This document shows positions 5,484-7,574 of a stretch of 7,574 bases of DNA, piece by piece. A program made the position numbers and the translations under genes. The stretch's first letter is position 1; each line of letters starts with the position of its first letter. The notes below the pieces were generated by a model, which saw nothing but the letters and a program-made list of their open reading frames with translations, was not told the origin of the DNA and did no database searches. This stretch comes from Bacteroidota bacterium. Its GTDB lineage: Bacteria > Bacteroidota > Bacteroidia > B-17B0 > B-17BO. The stretch spans positions 1-7,574 of the forward strand of contig CANHPI010000125.1 in NCBI GenBank assembly GCA_947462425.1, given 5' to 3'.

Positions 5484-6816
5484 AAACATTGAAATTTTAA
5501 AAGGCATTGATTTTGACAATCTTAACGACGAAAGTTTAAAGAAACATTTAATTGAAAAATTTAGTAAAAACATTAATAAAGTAATTATTCCTGGTGAGAG
5601 TTATATTCCAGTTTCAGGAAAAGTAATTGATGAAGAAGATGTCCTTTGGGGAATTGAGTCAATGATGGATGCATGGTTGACTGCTGGAAGATTTTCAATG
5701 AAGTTAGAAAGAGAATTGGCAAGATATTTTGGAAGTAGATTCTCATTTCTTGTTAACTCAGGGTCCTCGGCAAATTTATTAGCATTCTATGCTTTGACTT
5801 CACCTAAGCTATTAGATAGAGCTATAAAGCCAGGTGATGAAATTATTACAGTTGCAGCCGGATTTCCTACAACTATCAATCCTATGATTCAATTCGGATG
5901 TATACCAGTATTTATAGATGTAGATATTCCTTCTTATAATATTAAAGTTGAAGATATTGAAAAAGCAATAACACCAAAAACAAAGGCAATTATGCTTGCA
6001 CATGCTTTGGGTAATCCATTTAACTTAAGTGTTGTTATGGCAATTGCTAAAAAGTATAATTTATGGTTAGTTGAAGACGATTGTGATTCATTGGGCGCAA
6101 AATATGAAGGTAAAAAAACTGGAACATTTGGCGATTTAGCAACACTTTCATTTTATCCAGCTCATCATATCACAATGGGTGAAGGTGGAGCAGTATTAGT
6201 AAACAATGCCTCACTTAAAAAAATTACCGAGAGTTTTAGAGATTGGGGAAGAGATTGTTGGTGTCCACCTGGGAAAGACAATACATGTGGTGAAAGATAC
6301 TGTCAAAAATTAGGTGATTTGCCTGATGGCTATGATCATAAATATACTTATTCTCATATTGGATTTAATTTGAAGGTTACTGATATGCAAGCTGCGGTTG
6401 GACTAAGTCAATTAACAAAAGCTGACCATTTTGTAGCAAGAAGAAAAGAGAATCACGCAATCCTTTCAGAAATGTTTAAAGAGTTTGAAGAACATTTCAT
6501 TTTACCAGTGGCAACTGAAAATTCAGAACCAAGTTGGTTTGGATTTATGTTAACTGTAAGAGAAGGAAGCCCAATAGATAGAAACAAATTTGTCGAATAT
6601 TTAGAACAAAATAAAATTGGTACTAGATTATTCTTTGGAGGCAACCTTCTAAAACAGCCAGCCTATTATAATTTGAATTATCGTACAATTGATAATTTAA
6701 AAAACACCGATTTACTAATGAACAATTCATTTTGGCTTGGTGTATGGCCAGGGCTAAATCAATTTCATTATGATTATATTGTTAACACAGTAAGAAAGTA
6801 TATTAGTACTTTATAA
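5476..6816 (+). CDS. rfbH: CDP-4-keto-6-deoxy-D-glucose 3-dehydrase (E1), PMP and [2Fe-2S] dependent
   Basis: This cytoplasmic enzyme removes the C3 hydroxyl of CDP-4-keto-6-deoxy-glucose, working with a reductase partner (E3, RfbI/AscD type) to give the 3,6-dideoxy sugar. It is 446 residues, near the usual 437, with the aspartate-aminotransferase fold. NSGSSAN at 94-100 is the cofactor phosphate loop. SFYPAHHITMGEGGAV at 225-240 puts His230 where transaminases have the Schiff-base Lys, the hallmark of E1. The cluster cysteines fit the C-X57-C-X-C-X7-C pattern exactly: Cys203, Cys261, Cys263 and Cys271. Asp204 and Tyr227 also match the Yersinia E1 active site at a constant offset of ten. GYDHKYTYSHIGFNLK at 285-300 is strongly conserved. 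The ATG at 5476 overlaps the GT-C gene by 8 bases, and the stop overlaps the next start by one base. No E3 reductase gene lies in the window. GC is visibly higher than in the GT-C gene. Confidence 0.96.
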   Translation: MNKNIEILKGIDFDNLNDESLKKHLIEKFSKNINKVIIPGESYIPVSGKVIDEEDVLWGIESMMDAWLTAGRFSMKLERELARYFGSRFSFLVNSGSSANLLAFYALTSPKLLDRAIKPGDEIITVAAGFPTTINPMIQFGCIPVFIDVDIPSYNIKVEDIEKAITPKTKAIMLAHALGNPFNLSVVMAIAKKYNLWLVEDDCDSLGAKYEGKKTGTFGDLATLSFYPAHHITMGEGGAVLVNNASLKKITESFRDWGRDCWCPPGKDNTCGERYCQKLGDLPDGYDHKYTYSHIGFNLKVTDMQAAVGLSQLTKADHFVARRKENHAILSEMFKEFEEHFILPVATENSEPSWFGFMLTVREGSPIDRNKFVEYLEQNKIGTRLFFGGNLLKQPAYYNLNYRTIDNLKNTDLLMNNSFWLGVWPGLNQFHYDYIVNTVRKYISTL

Positions 6817-7574
6817 TGAAAAGACTTCCTATTGAAGATTTAGAGCATATTTATCAAAACACCCAAGATATCTGGGAATCGTTTAGGGGCAAGTCAATTT
6901 TTTTAACTGGTGGAACTGGTTTTTTTGGTAAGTGGTTATTAGAAAGTTTTATTTATGTAAATGAAAAACTAGTATTAAATGCTTCTATTACAACACTTAC
7001 CAGAAACCCAGAAGCATTCTTAACAGAATATCCTTTTTATAAAGAACAAACTAAAACAGTCAAATTTGTTAAGGGGGATATTCTAAACTATGATTTTTAT
7101 TTAGATGAAAATTTTCAATTCATTATTCATGCAGCAACAGCTGCTAGTGAAACATTAAATAAAAATAATCCATTATTAATGATGGATACAATAACAATTG
7201 GAACAAGAAATGTTTTGGACTTTGCAATCACTCAACCATTAGAGGGGTTCTTATTTGTAAGCTCCGGAGCAATTTATGGTAAACAACCCTGGAACCAAAC
7301 ACATATAAATGAGAATGATTGTTTTAAAATAAATATCAACAATTCAAATTCAGCTTATGCCGAAGGAAAACGAATTGCAGAATTATACAGTTCTACTTAT
7401 TTTGAAAAAGACAATCTGCCCATTAAAATTGCTAGATGTTTCGCATTTGTAGGACCCTATTTACCACTAGACACTCATTTTGCAATAGGAAATTTTATAA
7501 ACAATGCAATTAAAAATGAGGATATCATTATTAAAGGAGATGGTAGTACAATAAGAAGTTATATGTACGCTTCA
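6816..7574 (+). CDS. NAD-dependent nucleotide-sugar epimerase/reductase, CDP-abequose/paratose synthase-like (3' end outside window)
   Basis: The ATG at 6816 shares one base with the rfbH stop (TAATG), and the frame stays open for 253 codons to the window end. It is an extended SDR. A short N-terminal helix region precedes TGGTGFFGKWLLES at 31-44, the NAD(P)-binding GxxGxxG loop. HAAT at 105-108, VSSGAIYG at 148-155 (active-site Ser about 149-150) and YAEGK (Tyr181, Lys185) complete the catalytic set. CFAFVGPYLPLDTHFAIGNF at 208-227 and GDGSTIRSYMYAS at 241-253 are typical of the nucleotide-sugar-binding half in enzymes that follow rfbH. The expected role is reduction or epimerisation at C4 (or C5) of the CDP-3,6-dideoxy-4-keto sugar, giving CDP-abequose, paratose or a related sugar. 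The exact product cannot be told from motifs. About 40-60 residues are probably missing, judging by the roughly 300-residue family. Confidence 0.85.
   Translation, partial: MKRLPIEDLEHIYQNTQDIWESFRGKSIFLTGGTGFFGKWLLESFIYVNEKLVLNASITTLTRNPEAFLTEYPFYKEQTKTVKFVKGDILNYDFYLDENFQFIIHAATAASETLNKNNPLLMMDTITIGTRNVLDFAITQPLEGFLFVSSGAIYGKQPWNQTHINENDCFKININNSNSAYAEGKRIAELYSSTYFEKDNLPIKIARCFAFVGPYLPLDTHFAIGNFINNAIKNEDIIIKGDGSTIRSYMYAS

Noticed and set aside
5812..6003. 63-codon minus-strand reading frame inside rfbH
   Set aside because: Its Cys/Asn/Ile-rich composition is typical of antisense of AT-rich coding DNA, opposite strongly conserved rfbH sequence.
6453..6644. 63-codon minus-strand reading frame inside rfbH
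   Set aside because: Antisense to the conserved rfbH C-terminal region, without motif or start signal.

Overview
The window is a fully coding, very AT-rich stretch with seven genes, all on the + strand. They are packed so tightly that neighbours overlap by 1 to 17 bases or sit 2 bases apart. No promoter, terminator, RNA gene, mobile element or CRISPR array is visible, so this looks like the interior of one long transcription unit. The first gene lacks its 5' end and the last lacks its 3' end. The content is that of a surface-polysaccharide (O-antigen or capsule type) locus. Low GC, very few Shine-Dalgarno-like sequences, A-rich start contexts and an rfbG/rfbH pair all fit a Gram-negative bacterium, with Bacteroidota my best guess. 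That lineage call is inference.

Two pathways are interleaved. The outer genes make a CDP-3,6-dideoxyhexose. They are the C-terminal part of CDP-glucose 4,6-dehydratase RfbG (1-638), the PMP/[2Fe-2S] dehydrase RfbH (5476-6816), and an extended-SDR nucleotide-sugar reductase or epimerase of the CDP-abequose/paratose synthase type (6816-7574, partial).

Between rfbG and rfbH sits a four-gene block (622-5483) matching the polyprenyl-phosphate-arabinofuranose route known from mycobacteria. It holds a HAD phosphatase (622-1110), a UbiA-type 5-phosphoribosyl-1-diphosphate:polyprenyl-phosphate phosphoribosyltransferase (1097-1960), a single polypeptide joining both halves of the ribose-to-arabinose epimerase (DprE1 oxidase then DprE2 reductase, 1957-3966), and a multi-spanning membrane protein with GT-C glycosyltransferase character (3969-5483).

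Proposed working: UbiA puts phosphoribose from PRPP on a polyprenyl phosphate, the HAD enzyme removes the 5-phosphate, and the DprE1-DprE2 fusion inverts C2 to give polyprenyl-phospho-D-arabinofuranose. After flipping, the GT-C protein would transfer arabinofuranose to a glycan outside the inner membrane. The most notable points are the near linker-less DprE1-DprE2 fusion, an Ala at the position of the benzothiazinone-reactive Cys of mycobacterial DprE1, the nesting of the cassette inside a dideoxyhexose operon, and a 38-bp perfect A/T-only palindrome inside the GT-C gene.
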